Shown here: positions 37,416-46,327 of the stretch, one piece after another
Layout: each line of letters opens with the position of its first letter
How positions within the stretch are numbered: position 1 is the stretch's first letter
Assembly: GCA_947447355.1 (NCBI GenBank)
Contig: CANFJF010000010.1
Location: forward strand, 1 to 64,000
Direction: 5' to 3'
Source of the DNA: Comamonadaceae bacterium
GTDB lineage: Bacteria > Pseudomonadota > Gammaproteobacteria > Burkholderiales > Burkholderiaceae_C
DNA: 64,000 nucleotides
Notes under the pieces: generated by a model
What the model was told of the DNA's origin: nothing
What the model saw: only the letters and a program-made list of their open reading frames with translations
Database searches by the model: none
Made by a program: the position numbers and the translations under genes

Positions 37416-40304
37416 TTACTTGGTCAAGACAAAGCCCTTGAGCTTGCCAAAAGCGCCTTCCACAAGCGATTTTTGCTGCTCTTGGTGCAAATGCGAGTAA
37501 CCCACGGCAGGGGAAGCGGAAGCTGCACGGCCGGAGTAACCGAGTTTTTGCCCGCTGACCATGTTCTCGTGAATGTAGTGCTGTACGAAGAACCAGGCCC
37601 CCTGATTTTGCGGTTCGTCTTGCGTCCAGACCAGTTCGGTAGCATTCGGGTACTTCTTGAGTTCAGCGGCGAAGGCCTTGTGCGGAAATGGATAGAGCTG
37701 CTCCACACGCAAAATGGCGACATCGTTGGCGGCCAGTTCTTCGCGCTTTTTCACCAGGTCGTAATAGACCTTGCCGGAGCAAGCCAAGATGCGCTTGACC
37801 TTGTCGGTCTTCAGCACCTTGTTCTCTGGTATCACGGTCTGAAAAATACCCTTGGTGAACTCGGAAACCGGAGACGTAGCATCTTTGTTTCGCAACAAGG
37901 ACTTCGGCGTAAAGATGATCAGCGGTTTGCGCAGGTCACGCACCATCTGACGACGCAAGACGTGGAAAATCTGGCTCGCCGTGGTCGGTTGGACGATCTG
38001 CATATTGGTGTCTGCCGCCAACTGCATGAAGCGTTCAAGACGCGCTGAGCTGTGCTCAGGGCCCTGACCTTCGTAGCCATGCGGCAGCATCAGGGTCAAG
38101 CCGTTGACACGACCCCACTTGACTTCTCCTGAGGCAATGAACTGGTCAATCACCACTTGTGCGCCATTGGCAAAGTCACCAAACTGCGCTTCCCAGATGA
38201 CCATCGTATTAGGGTCGTTCGAGGCGTAACCGTACTCAAAACCGAGCACTGCCTCTTCAGACAGGATTGAATCAATGACCACAAAGGGGGCCTGATTTTC
38301 CGTCACATTTTGCAAAGCAATGTAGGAGCCGATGTCCCATTTCTCACGCTTTTGATCGTGAATAACAGCATGCCGGTGTGTGAACGTACCGCGGCCGGTG
38401 TCTTCGCCGGACAAACGCACCGGGTAGCCACTGGCGACCAGCGAGGCAAAGGCCATGTGCTCGCCCATACCCCAATCGACTGGAATCTCGCCACGGCCCA
38501 TTGCAGCACGATCGTCGTAAACTTTTTTAACGAGCTGGTGCGGTGACACAGATTCAGGAATAGTGGTGATTCTTTCGGCCAATCGTTTCCACTCAGAAGT
38601 AGGAATTGAGGTGTCGCCCGCATCCGTCCACTTCTTGCCGAGGAAAGGTGCCCAGTCAACGGTGTACTTGGTTTTGAAATTGGTCAGCACTGACTCGCCC
38701 GTGTGCTTTCCAGCATCCAGCGCAGCCCGGTAAGACTTGACCATGTCGTCACCCAAGGTGTCGCCCAAACCCTGGGTCGCCAACTTGTCAGCGAAGAGTT
38801 TGCGTGTTCCTGGGTGAGCCGTGATTTTTTTGTACATCAGCGGCTGGGTCAGCGCTGGTGTGTCCTGCTCGTTATGACCCAACTTGCGGAAACAGACGAT
38901 GTCCAAAACAACGTCTTTGCGGAACGTCATCCGGTACTCGAGCACCAACTGGGTCGCCAGAACCACGGCTTCTGGGTCATCACCATTGACGTGCAAAACG
39001 GGCGCTTCAACCATCTTCACGATGTCCGTACAGAACACGCTTGAGCGCATATCACGAGGGTCAGAGGTGGTGAAACCGATTTGGTTGTTGATGATGATAT
39101 GGACTGTGCCACCCGTGAAATAACCACGGGTTTGGGCCAATGCAAAAGTCTCTTGATTGACACCCTGGCCACCAAAGGCGGCATCACCGTGCACCAGCAC
39201 CGGCAGCACTTGCTTGCCCAGTGGGTCTGCACGGCGATCCATGCGGGCCCGCACAGAACCTTCGACCACAGGGTTGACGATTTCAAGATGAGATGGGTTG
39301 AATGCCAGTGACAGGTGAACGGGTCCACCATCTGTGGTCACGTCAGAGCTAAAGCCTTGGTGATATTTCACGTCACCAGACGGCAGGTCTTCAGGGGCAG
39401 TGTGGTCAAACTCGGCAAACAAGTCAGCCGGCAGCTTGCGCATGGTGTTGACCAGCACGTTCAGGCGACCGCGGTGAGCCATGCCGATGACAATTTCTTG
39501 CACCCCTTGGGTCCCAGCGGATTGGATCAGCTCGTCCATGGAGGCAATGAAGCTCTCGCCGCCTTCGAGCGAGAAGCGTTTTTGACCGACGTACTTGGTA
39601 TGGAGGAAACGCTCTAGCCCTTCAGCGGCCGTCAATCGATCCAAAATGTGTTTTTTCTTGTCGGCCGTGAAGTTGGGCTTGCTGCGGATGCTCTCCAGCT
39701 TTTGCTGCCACCAACGCTTTTCGGCTTGATCGGTGGCATACATGTACTCAGCGCCCAAGGTACCGCAGTAGGTTTCACGCAGAGCGTTGAGCAGTTCGCG
39801 CATCGACATGCGGTTTTTGCCGAAAAAAGTGTTACTGGTGTCAAAGACGATTTCTTGATCGGCATCGCTGAAACCGTAGAAAGCCGGATCTAAATCTGGA
39901 ATATTCGGCCGCTCAGTGCGCTTCAAGGGGTCCAGATCAGCCCAACGCTGACCCACATTGCGGTAAGCCGCAATCAACTGCTGAACGGCGGTACGCTTAC
40001 GACCCATTTCAGCGTCTGCACTGGCCATGACGACTTTGGTGCCGCCGGCTTTGGCTCGTTCAGCAAAGGCGTTGATGACGGGCTGGTGTGGGACGTCTTT
40101 GGCGTTTGTGCCATCGGCTGCGGGAACATGCTGGAGTGCGTCGAAATAGTCGCGCCAGCTGTCAGGCACGCTGCCGGGGTTGTCAAGGTAGTTTTCATAC
40201 ATCTCTTCGACATAAGGCGCATTGCCTCCGAAAAGATAGGTATTGTCTTGATAGGTGGTGTAAATGGACGCTGCAGCAGCAGGTGTCTGGGGATTTGAAC
40301 TCAT
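37416..40304 (-). CDS. odhA: 2-oxoglutarate dehydrogenase E1
   Basis: A 962-residue thiamine diphosphate enzyme that decarboxylates 2-oxoglutarate in the TCA cycle. The N-terminal YLFGGNAPYVEEMYENYLDNP segment, the KRFSLEGGESFI and GMAHRGRLNVL motifs, and HGDAAFGGQGVNQET (TDP/magnesium site) are typical. The C-terminal part contains LPHGYEGQGPEHSSARLERF. Length is normal for E1. The ATG is preceded by CGGAGG about 11 bases upstream. Confidence 0.98.
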   Translation of the reverse strand: MSSNPQTPAAAASIYTTYQDNTYLFGGNAPYVEEMYENYLDNPGSVPDSWRDYFDALQHVPAADGTNAKDVPHQPVINAFAERAKAGGTKVVMASADAEMGRKRTAVQQLIAAYRNVGQRWADLDPLKRTERPNIPDLDPAFYGFSDADQEIVFDTSNTFFGKNRMSMRELLNALRETYCGTLGAEYMYATDQAEKRWWQQKLESIRSKPNFTADKKKHILDRLTAAEGLERFLHTKYVGQKRFSLEGGESFIASMDELIQSAGTQGVQEIVIGMAHRGRLNVLVNTMRKLPADLFAEFDHTAPEDLPSGDVKYHQGFSSDVTTDGGPVHLSLAFNPSHLEIVNPVVEGSVRARMDRRADPLGKQVLPVLVHGDAAFGGQGVNQETFALAQTRGYFTGGTVHIIINNQIGFTTSDPRDMRSSVFCTDIVKMVEAPVLHVNGDDPEAVVLATQLVLEYRMTFRKDVVLDIVCFRKLGHNEQDTPALTQPLMYKKITAHPGTRKLFADKLATQGLGDTLGDDMVKSYRAALDAGKHTGESVLTNFKTKYTVDWAPFLGKKWTDAGDTSIPTSEWKRLAERITTIPESVSPHQLVKKVYDDRAAMGRGEIPVDWGMGEHMAFASLVASGYPVRLSGEDTGRGTFTHRHAVIHDQKREKWDIGSYIALQNVTENQAPFVVIDSILSEEAVLGFEYGYASNDPNTMVIWEAQFGDFANGAQVVIDQFIASGEVKWGRVNGLTLMLPHGYEGQGPEHSSARLERFMQLAADTNMQIVQPTTASQIFHVLRRQMVRDLRKPLIIFTPKSLLRNKDATSPVSEFTKGIFQTVIPENKVLKTDKVKRILACSGKVYYDLVKKREELAANDVAILRVEQLYPFPHKAFAAELKKYPNATELVWTQDEPQNQGAWFFVQHYIHENMVSGQKLGYSGRAASASPAVGYSHLHQEQQKSLVEGAFGKLKGFVLTK

Positions 40305-40551
40305 GAGAACGCTGACCTCCGTTTCCCTTGGGGAAACATTAGCTGGTTAAAGCTTGTTAATTAACCTTCCGCAGCACGGCTGAACCGATTCGCGGATGCG
40401 ACTGTGGCAGGAAGGGCCTTCAGAAACAACTAATATTGTGCCACTGAACGATGACGAGAGGTTGACAAGGGCGAGCCAGTCGACGGCAGAAGAAAAGAGA
40501 GGAGAACAGCGAGAGGGGTCAGGAGGTCAGGACTCAAAAAACAAAGACCCA
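40305..40551. other. Intergenic region upstream of odhA
   Basis: 247 bases between the ArsR-type regulator stop and the odhA start, both on the minus strand. It should hold the odh promoter and the end of the sox transcript. I see a TTAATTAA palindrome near 40355 and a purine-rich stretch at about 40490-40535, but no clear terminator and no promoter pair strong enough to call. Confidence 0.4.
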
Positions 40552-40899
40552 TTACCCGCCAGCATCTGTTTCCATTGCAATTTGAGTACAAACCGTCCTG
40601 CACAAATTGGCTACGCGCTCGTCAATGATGCGGTAGAAAATCTGAACCCCTTCTCGACGCTTGCCCAAGACGCCGGCTTGATAAAGAGTGTTTAAGTGCT
40701 GCGACATGTTCGGCTGCGTGGTCACAATCTCGCTGAGCAACTCGCTGACGTTCTTTTCAGCACGACACAAGCTGCTGATAATCTTCAGCCGCATAGGAGC
40801 GGACATCACGCGAAAAACCTCGGCCGCCAACTCGAACACTTCATCGGGCTCTGTTGTTCCAGCTTGGATTTTTTGTATTGAACGCTTGACCATGTCCAT
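40552..40899 (-). CDS. ArsR-family transcriptional regulator of the sox cluster (SoxR-like)
   Basis: A 115-residue winged-helix repressor. The DNA-recognition helix is TTQPNMSQHLNTLYQAGVL, and the wing is GKRREGVQIFYRI. Cysteines are at 45 (in SSLCRAEKN), 100 and 104 (NLCRTVC). ArsR-type regulators with cysteine thiols (SoxR of Pseudaminobacter, SqrR, BigR) sense reactive sulfur through persulfide bridges, and this one sits at the end of a sox cluster, so sulfur sensing is plausible. The Cys positions are not an exact match to SqrR. The ATG at 40899 is chosen; 40929 is an alternative. Confidence 0.8.
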   Translation of the reverse strand: MDMVKRSIQKIQAGTTEPDEVFELAAEVFRVMSAPMRLKIISSLCRAEKNVSELLSEIVTTQPNMSQHLNTLYQAGVLGKRREGVQIFYRIIDERVANLCRTVCTQIAMETDAGG

Positions 40900-40989
40900 G
40901 GGCTTTCTGTATGCGGGTAAATACCGCATCACTGACTACATTTGTGACTATAACTTTTTGAACAATCGTTTTTCAAGATTCGCGCGAAG

Positions 40990-42726
40990 TCATCCGCCGC
41001 GGTAACCCGGGTTGGGTTCAATGCCGCTGAGCTTGGGCGTGTTCAACCGTCGCGGGGCGATCTTGCCGCCACTGGCTTTGAGCCAGGTTTCGACCACGTC
41101 CCAGACCATCTTGTTGCCTTGCGTACGAGCTTCTTCGGCCACAGGCGCCCAGCCGGCCACCTTGTACTTTTTGTCAGCCTCGATGGCTTTGCCGTTGAGT
41201 TGCATGTTGTCGATGCGCTGGCCCATGCCGGCACCCGGCTTGCAGCTGTACTGCAAACCGCCGACCCGAACCATATCGCCGCCTTGCTGGTAATACGGGT
41301 CCGGATTGAAGAGATTGTCGGCCACGTCTTCCAACACGGTCTTGATGGTTTCGCCCGACATTTCAGTGACGGTGGCGTAGGAATAGGTGGTCGCCGTCAT
41401 GTCCATCAGCCATTCACGAGTGATGGTCTGCCCCGGCAGCAAGGTGGTGCCCCAGCGGAAGCCCGGAGAAAAAGCAATGTCAGCGCCTTGCACGTCCATC
41501 AAGGCATCGACCAATAGCTGGTCGCCGGTGCCGTTGAAATTGCCGCGGCGGTAGAGCGTGCCCTCAGTCACAGCCAGCTTTTCAGCCAACTTGACTTCAT
41601 AGGGCGCGCGGACCTTGGTGATCAATGCGTCCATCTCCTTATCGGCCGGCAGCATGTTGGCAAACACCGGCAGCAGCTTGTAGCGAAAGTCCACCACCTT
41701 CCGGTCTTTGACCTCCAGGTCCAACACGCCCAGAAACTTGCTGTTGGAACCAGCATTGGTGACGATGGTCTTGCCGCCTTTGTTGGCCACAATGCTGGCC
41801 ACCGGCATGCCGTCATGCGTGTGGCCGCCAAGAATCGCATCAATGCCAGTGACGCGGGTCGCCATCTTCAAGTCGACATCCATCCCGTTGTGGCTCAGAA
41901 CGACAACCACTTGCGCACCCTTGGCTCGGGCTTCATTCACCATCAGCTGCATGTTCTCGTCTTGAATGCCAAAGGCCCAATCTGCCACCATGTAGCGCGG
42001 ATTCGCAATCGGCGTGTACGGAAAAGCCTGGCCGATGATGGCGCAAGGCACACCATTGATTTCACGGATCACGTAGGGTTTGAAGACCGGATCACCAAAG
42101 TCTTGGGTCCTGACGTTCTGCGCCACAAAGTCAACCTTGCCAGCAAAGTCTTTGTCAATGATTTCCTTGACGCGCTCCATGCCCAACGTGAACTCCCAGT
42201 GCCCGGTCATCACATCGACACCCAGCAGCTTGGCCGCCTCGACCATGTCTTGGCCTTGTGTCCACAGGCTGGTGCCGGAGCCCTGCCAGGTGTCTCCGCC
42301 GTCTAGCAACAAGGCGCCTGGGCGACTCGCCTTCATGCGCTTGACCAATGTTGCCAAGTGCGCAAAACCACCGACTTTGCCGTACCGCTTGGCTGCATTT
42401 TCGTAATTCAAAAACGTCAGCGCATGCGCCTCGACCGTCCCAGGCCTGATCTTCGTGGCTTGCAATAAATACTCACCCACCAAGTGCGGTAAATGGCCCT
42501 TCATGCTACCCAGACCGATGTTGATACTGGGCTCGCGAAAGTAAATAGGTTTGAGCTGCGCGTGGCAATCGGTCATGTGCAGAAATGACACTTGACCAAA
42601 CTTGGGGAAATCGTAAAGCGCGTTGGACGCCGTGGCCGCGTCAGCCTCGGCGTATGTCCCAAGCCCCATGCCAGCGGCAGCGCCAGCGCCCAAGACCTGA
42701 AGCAACTCGCGTTTGGTTAAATTCAT
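40990..42726 (-). CDS. soxB: Thiosulfohydrolase SoxB
   Basis: A 578-residue periplasmic enzyme of the 5'-nucleotidase/metallophosphatase family with a dimanganese site, which hydrolyses sulfate from the SoxYZ-bound thiosulfonate. Metal motifs include MTDCHAQ (~51-57), DGGDTW, GHWEFT, SHNG and GGHTHDG. The N-terminal export signal has KRELLQVLGAGAAAG: a Lys-Arg in place of the usual twin Arg of Tat signals. The ATG at 42726 is chosen. A strong terminator stands between soxX and this gene. Confidence 0.96.
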   Translation of the reverse strand: MNLTKRELLQVLGAGAAAGMGLGTYAEADAATASNALYDFPKFGQVSFLHMTDCHAQLKPIYFREPSINIGLGSMKGHLPHLVGEYLLQATKIRPGTVEAHALTFLNYENAAKRYGKVGGFAHLATLVKRMKASRPGALLLDGGDTWQGSGTSLWTQGQDMVEAAKLLGVDVMTGHWEFTLGMERVKEIIDKDFAGKVDFVAQNVRTQDFGDPVFKPYVIREINGVPCAIIGQAFPYTPIANPRYMVADWAFGIQDENMQLMVNEARAKGAQVVVVLSHNGMDVDLKMATRVTGIDAILGGHTHDGMPVASIVANKGGKTIVTNAGSNSKFLGVLDLEVKDRKVVDFRYKLLPVFANMLPADKEMDALITKVRAPYEVKLAEKLAVTEGTLYRRGNFNGTGDQLLVDALMDVQGADIAFSPGFRWGTTLLPGQTITREWLMDMTATTYSYATVTEMSGETIKTVLEDVADNLFNPDPYYQQGGDMVRVGGLQYSCKPGAGMGQRIDNMQLNGKAIEADKKYKVAGWAPVAEEARTQGNKMVWDVVETWLKASGGKIAPRRLNTPKLSGIEPNPGYRGG

Positions 42727-42755
42727 AAATTCGCAATCAGTGAAATAAGGGCGGC

Positions 42756-42781
42756 AAAAAAACCCGGACTCATCCGGGTTT
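42756..42781 (-). terminator. Intrinsic terminator between soxX and soxB
   Basis: A perfect nine-base-pair stem (AAACCCGGA with TCCGGGTTT, loop of four at 42769-42772) followed on the minus strand by a run of seven T in total. It lies 28 bases after the soxX stop and 30 bases before the soxB start, inside an otherwise one-directional cluster. Confidence 0.85.
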
Positions 42782-42809
42782 AGAGAGCTCAACGTAGAGA
42801 CGTTGCTGG

Positions 42810-43463
42810 TTACTGATTCACCGGCGACTTGGGGTCTAGCAACAGGCCGACGATGTCGCGAACCTGACCTTCAGTCAAGATGCCGGAATGACCCGCACGC
42901 GGCATGTTAGAGCAAGCGTTGTAAGCCTTGGAGTTCCAGATCTTGCCCCAGGTGTATTCGAGCATCGGCATAGCTTGCGGGCTGGAGGGGTCAGTGACGC
43001 CGCGCAGTTTGCCGTAGTTGTACAAGCTAGGGCCAATGGTGCCGAAGGAGATTTCTTCCTTGCTCATCTGGTGGCAGTTGTAGCAATTGCCCCCATTGGC
43101 AGCACCAGCCGTGTCAGTCCAGGTCATGCCACGACCACTTTGGGCGATTTTTTCACCCTCTTGCCAGTCACCCACAAACTTACCGTCACTGGGCCACTTG
43201 ATCATCTTGAAGTTGGCAGCCTCCAGGGCGCGTGCAGTTTTGTCGTCCAGCGGTTGACCCGCCACATCAGCGGCACTGCACAGGCGGTTGGTTTCATCAG
43301 CATTGAGCGCACTGGCCTTGACCATGCCCTCGTCCCTAAAAGAGGCTTTGACGATGTCGCTGGTGATCTTGTCGAGTTCGGCCAAGCTAGGCGCTGTTGC
43401 GCAGCCTGCCGTGATGACCGCCACGGCCAAAAGAGACAGCGTGATTTTGTATTTTGTCTTCAT
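42810..43463 (-). CDS. soxX: Sulfur oxidation c-type cytochrome SoxX
   Basis: A 217-residue mono-heme cytochrome, partner of SoxA in the SoxAX complex that couples thiosulfate to SoxYZ. The heme motif is CYNCH (127-131). The N-terminus reads as a lipoprotein signal (VITAGC, Cys21), so this SoxX may be membrane-anchored. The region before the heme, ~25-120, is longer than in the shortest SoxX proteins. It follows soxA by 14 bases. Confidence 0.93.
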   Translation of the reverse strand: MKTKYKITLSLLAVAVITAGCATAPSLAELDKITSDIVKASFRDEGMVKASALNADETNRLCSAADVAGQPLDDKTARALEAANFKMIKWPSDGKFVGDWQEGEKIAQSGRGMTWTDTAGAANGGNCYNCHQMSKEEISFGTIGPSLYNYGKLRGVTDPSSPQAMPMLEYTWGKIWNSKAYNACSNMPRAGHSGILTEGQVRDIVGLLLDPKSPVNQ

Positions 43464-43477
43464 GTCAGTCTCCTGAA

Positions 43478-44293
43478 TTAGCGTTTAAGGGCCGGTGCCA
43501 CAGAGACTGCACCCTTGCCATTCACACCGAGATAAACGCCAAGAGCGACTGTTGCATCGCTGCCAAAACCGGGGAATGGAAACCGCTGCTGACGGTAGCA
43601 GTCATTGAGCCGCTGCTGCATACCCCACATCTGACCGTTCGACACGCGGTAAGCGGGCCAAGCCGCAAAACCAACACCATCACCCGGGTTTTTTGTCAGG
43701 TTGGGCAAGTCTTGCAAACGGATGCGCTTGCCGTCCGTGCCATGACAGGAGGCACAGGCAAAGTCATGCGCGCCGGCTCGCTGAAAAAACAAGCGCTTGC
43801 CGACTTCATAAAAAACTTTTTCTTGCTGATGGGATTGCGGCAAGTTGAACTTCTGCCCCTTCGACTCTGCTGCGATCCAAGTAGCCAGCGCGGTGACATT
43901 GCTTTGTTCGCCTTTGCCAAAGGGCGTCTTGGCAATCTCTGCTGCATTGAAGCCTTGCAACGTTTCCATGCAACTCACCAGTCGCGACTCCAAATCTTGC
44001 ATGCGTTGGGTGTCGGCGAAATAACGCGGCAGTTCAACAAAGACACCTTTGACAACACCAGGGCCTTTGCCCAAATCACATTGCATCAACGAAACTTTTT
44101 TGGGTCCGCGCTGCGTCTTCCAGATGTCTTCGCCCTTGGCTTCAAAGAGTTCGGCCGGATTCCCGTCTTGCATCATCGCGCGGTACTCTTCGATGGATTC
44201 AATGGCAGATTTTTGTGCCCAAGCCGCGGAGGCCAACAAGCCAGACAAGGCCAGCGCCGAGGCGATCAGTGGAACTGATTTGATAATTTTCAT
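43478..44293 (-). CDS. soxA: Sulfur oxidation c-type cytochrome SoxA (mono-heme type)
   Basis: A 271-residue exported cytochrome (signal peptide to about residue 26, SAAWAQ). Only one CXXCH is present (CASCH, 180-184). Where di-heme SoxA has the first heme there are only single cysteines, C72 and C108, which probably form a disulfide as in other mono-heme SoxA. C232 (LNDCYRQQ) is the expected active-site heme ligand that becomes a persulfide. It joins thiosulfate to the SoxY cysteine. Confidence 0.94.
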   Translation of the reverse strand: MKIIKSVPLIASALALSGLLASAAWAQKSAIESIEEYRAMMQDGNPAELFEAKGEDIWKTQRGPKKVSLMQCDLGKGPGVVKGVFVELPRYFADTQRMQDLESRLVSCMETLQGFNAAEIAKTPFGKGEQSNVTALATWIAAESKGQKFNLPQSHQQEKVFYEVGKRLFFQRAGAHDFACASCHGTDGKRIRLQDLPNLTKNPGDGVGFAAWPAYRVSNGQMWGMQQRLNDCYRQQRFPFPGFGSDATVALGVYLGVNGKGAVSVAPALKR

Positions 44294-44327
44294 GAGCGCC
44301 CCGTGAGGTCAAATAGTGAAAGAAATT

Positions 44328-44345
44328 CGGACGCTGGAACGTCCG
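44328..44345 (-). other. Small hairpin between soxZ and soxA
   Basis: CGGACG pairs with CGTCCG around a six-base loop, followed on the minus strand by AATTTCTTT. It is weaker than the soxX-soxB terminator and more likely an RNA processing or stability element, or a partial attenuator. Confidence 0.4.
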
Positions 44346-44361
44346 GACCAGACCCGATAGG

Positions 44362-44673
44362 TCAGGAAACAGTCGCTTCGTCGGTGCGGCTGTCGCCCCT
44401 GTTGTCTTTCCAGTTGATGACGACCTTGTCACCGGCCTTGGCGCCCCTGACGACGAACTGAAGGAACGGGTTCTTGGCCACGGCAGGGCCCCATTCGGCA
44501 TTGAAGACTTGCTTGCCATTGAGGCTGGCGGTCACCTCTTGAATGAACCAGGCCGGGATGATCTTGCCGGCGGGGTCTTTGCGTTGACCGCTTTCCATTT
44601 CATGCGCCATCAGCACGCGAACGGTTGCTTTGCCTGCGGCTGCTTGGGCGCGAATGCGCATCGGATCTGCCAT
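44362..44673 (-). CDS. soxZ: Thiosulfate oxidation carrier complex protein SoxZ
   Basis: A 103-residue beta-sandwich protein that pairs with SoxY. Recognisable are KATVRVLMAHEMESGQRKD and GKQVFNAEWGPAVAKNPFLQF. No signal peptide, as expected, since SoxZ is exported piggyback with SoxY. The ATG is preceded by AGGAG. It follows soxY by 51 bases. Confidence 0.95.
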   Translation of the reverse strand: MADPMRIRAQAAAGKATVRVLMAHEMESGQRKDPAGKIIPAWFIQEVTASLNGKQVFNAEWGPAVAKNPFLQFVVRGAKAGDKVVINWKDNRGDSRTDEATVS

Positions 44674-44724
44674 GATGTAACTCCTGAATCTGAAATAAGA
44701 AAGGTGTGGTGAACAGACTGAATA

Positions 44725-45180
44725 TCAGCCGCCGCAACCACCCAGCGTGACCTTGACTTCTTTTTTAGCGAAAAGCGCTTTGCCGTCAGCCATGATGGCA
44801 ACCGCATAAACGTCCGAGGATTGCCCCATCTTGGAGCGTGTTGAGAATGCCGGGTCAATGCTGTCCGTGACGTCGAACATGGCCACCAAGGCCGAAGGAT
44901 TTTTTTCGACCAGCAAGAGCAAGCGCTTGACACCCGGCAGCGCGCAGCCTACAGCCAATGGCACGACCGCACCGTTCTCAGCGATATCAGGCGCGGTGAT
45001 GGTGACGTCCTTGCTCTCGGTCAGCGCGCCACCGCCATATGCTTTGATGGCGTCTTGCAAGCTTTTGGCTTCAAACGCGCTTTTGTTGAAAGCCCAAGCG
45101 AACTGAGGAAACAAACCAGTCCCAGCCAAAAGGCCGGCAACCACAGCGGTTTGCTTGAGGGTTTGTCTGCGTGACTGCAT
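44725..45180 (-). CDS. soxY: Thiosulfate oxidation carrier protein SoxY
   Basis: A 151-residue carrier whose C-terminal GGCGG swinging arm carries all sulfur intermediates on its cysteine. The Tat-type signal starts QSRRQTLKQTAVVAG and is cleaved near AWA. The ATG at 45180 has AGGAGA just upstream; the longer frame to 45204 is not needed. SoxY and SoxZ lie in the usual order. Confidence 0.96.
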   Translation of the reverse strand: MQSRRQTLKQTAVVAGLLAGTGLFPQFAWAFNKSAFEAKSLQDAIKAYGGGALTESKDVTITAPDIAENGAVVPLAVGCALPGVKRLLLLVEKNPSALVAMFDVTDSIDPAFSTRSKMGQSSDVYAVAIMADGKALFAKKEVKVTLGGCGG

Positions 45181-45271
45181 TCGATTCTCCTGATTAAAGT
45201 GCATGGTAGTTAAATTTCGTAACAGTGTCAGCGGTGAAATCCCTGAGCATTTTTAAAGGCATGAAGTGCGC

Positions 45272-46327
45272 TTAGCGGCCAGCACCGGCAGCCAGCCAAG
45301 CGGCAATCAATTTGGCATCAGCATCTGTCAGTGTCTGGGCCGGCATGGGTATAGAACCCCAAACACCCGATCCGCCAGACTTTATCTTTCCTGCCAGGTA
45401 CTCCGCTTTCGCGGGATGCTTTTTAGCAATGTCTACAAAACTGGGACCCAGAATTTTTTTATCAACTGCATGGCAAGCCGTGCAGTTGTTCTTTTGAGCG
45501 AGGGCCATCGCAGCAGACACAGCCGGTGCAACTGAAATTGTAGCGGCGGGCGCAACACCCTTCTGACCCTCAGGGCGACTCGTGTCTACGCCATGCTGCG
45601 CACCAATCACTCGATTCTGCTCGGCCAGATTGCCATGTGCGTTACGGGCAAAGTCCGGCAGCAGGGACGCGACGCTGGGTTCAGTCGTGCAGTTCTTCAT
45701 ACAGGCGGTGTTGCGTACATCGGGCTGACGACTGCCATTGAACTCGTTGCCTGGCCACATCGCGTGCTTCGTAGTCATACCGTTGCGATTAGGCATGCGG
45801 GCTTGAACTTCGGCAATGTTTTTATCAGACAAGGTGAAATTTTCAGGCACCACACCACCCAGGTTGAGCAGAAAGGCCGTTACCGAATAGACCTCTTCCG
45901 TCGTCAATGACTTCGGCTGATTCCAAGGCATGGCACGGTTGATGTAATCCCACAGCGTCGAGACCGTTGCCAGCTTCATCAACATGGTGCGCCCCGTCGT
46001 CGGGTCCTGCAGTTTGGCGACGCGCCCAGTCTTGACATCCTCAGCCGTGGTACCGCCAATCAGCGGCATGAAAACCTCGTTGGACTCACCAAAAATACCG
46101 TGGCAACTGGCGCATTTACTTTCCCAGACATCTTGTCCTTTGCCGACCGAACCAGATCCTTCCGGCAGGCCCTTGAAGTCTGGACGCACATCAATATCCC
46201 ATGCTGCGACTTCCTTCGGCGTGGCGAGACGGCCGACGCTCGCGTAAGGATTGGCTGTTTGAGCCGAAACCCAAGCGGCAAAAACCAGCGCGGCAACAGC
46301 GAGCAGTACTTTACGAGAGTTGAACAT
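45272..46327 (-). CDS. soxD: Sulfane dehydrogenase cytochrome subunit SoxD
   Basis: A 351-residue di-heme cytochrome c, subunit of the SoxCD sulfane dehydrogenase. Signal peptide at 1-22 (VSAQ). Heme motifs are CASCH (72-76) and CTACH (282-286). The C-terminal part (PVxACHAVDKKILGPSFVDIA-like) resembles cytochrome c551/552. The ATG at 46327 lies inside the soxC end (17-base overlap). An open frame continues further upstream, but only antisense-like sequence of soxC would be added. Confidence 0.94.
   Translation of the reverse strand: MFNSRKVLLAVAALVFAAWVSAQTANPYASVGRLATPKEVAAWDIDVRPDFKGLPEGSGSVGKGQDVWESKCASCHGIFGESNEVFMPLIGGTTAEDVKTGRVAKLQDPTTGRTMLMKLATVSTLWDYINRAMPWNQPKSLTTEEVYSVTAFLLNLGGVVPENFTLSDKNIAEVQARMPNRNGMTTKHAMWPGNEFNGSRQPDVRNTACMKNCTTEPSVASLLPDFARNAHGNLAEQNRVIGAQHGVDTSRPEGQKGVAPAATISVAPAVSAAMALAQKNNCTACHAVDKKILGPSFVDIAKKHPAKAEYLAGKIKSGGSGVWGSIPMPAQTLTDADAKLIAAWLAAGAGR

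Noticed and set aside
36029-38048. Long open frames on the plus strand opposite odhB and odhA
   Set aside because: They are antisense to clear, motif-rich enzymes, have no family resemblance, and arise from codon bias on the true strand. The same applies to plus-strand frames opposite purA, hflK, ispG and ilvC.
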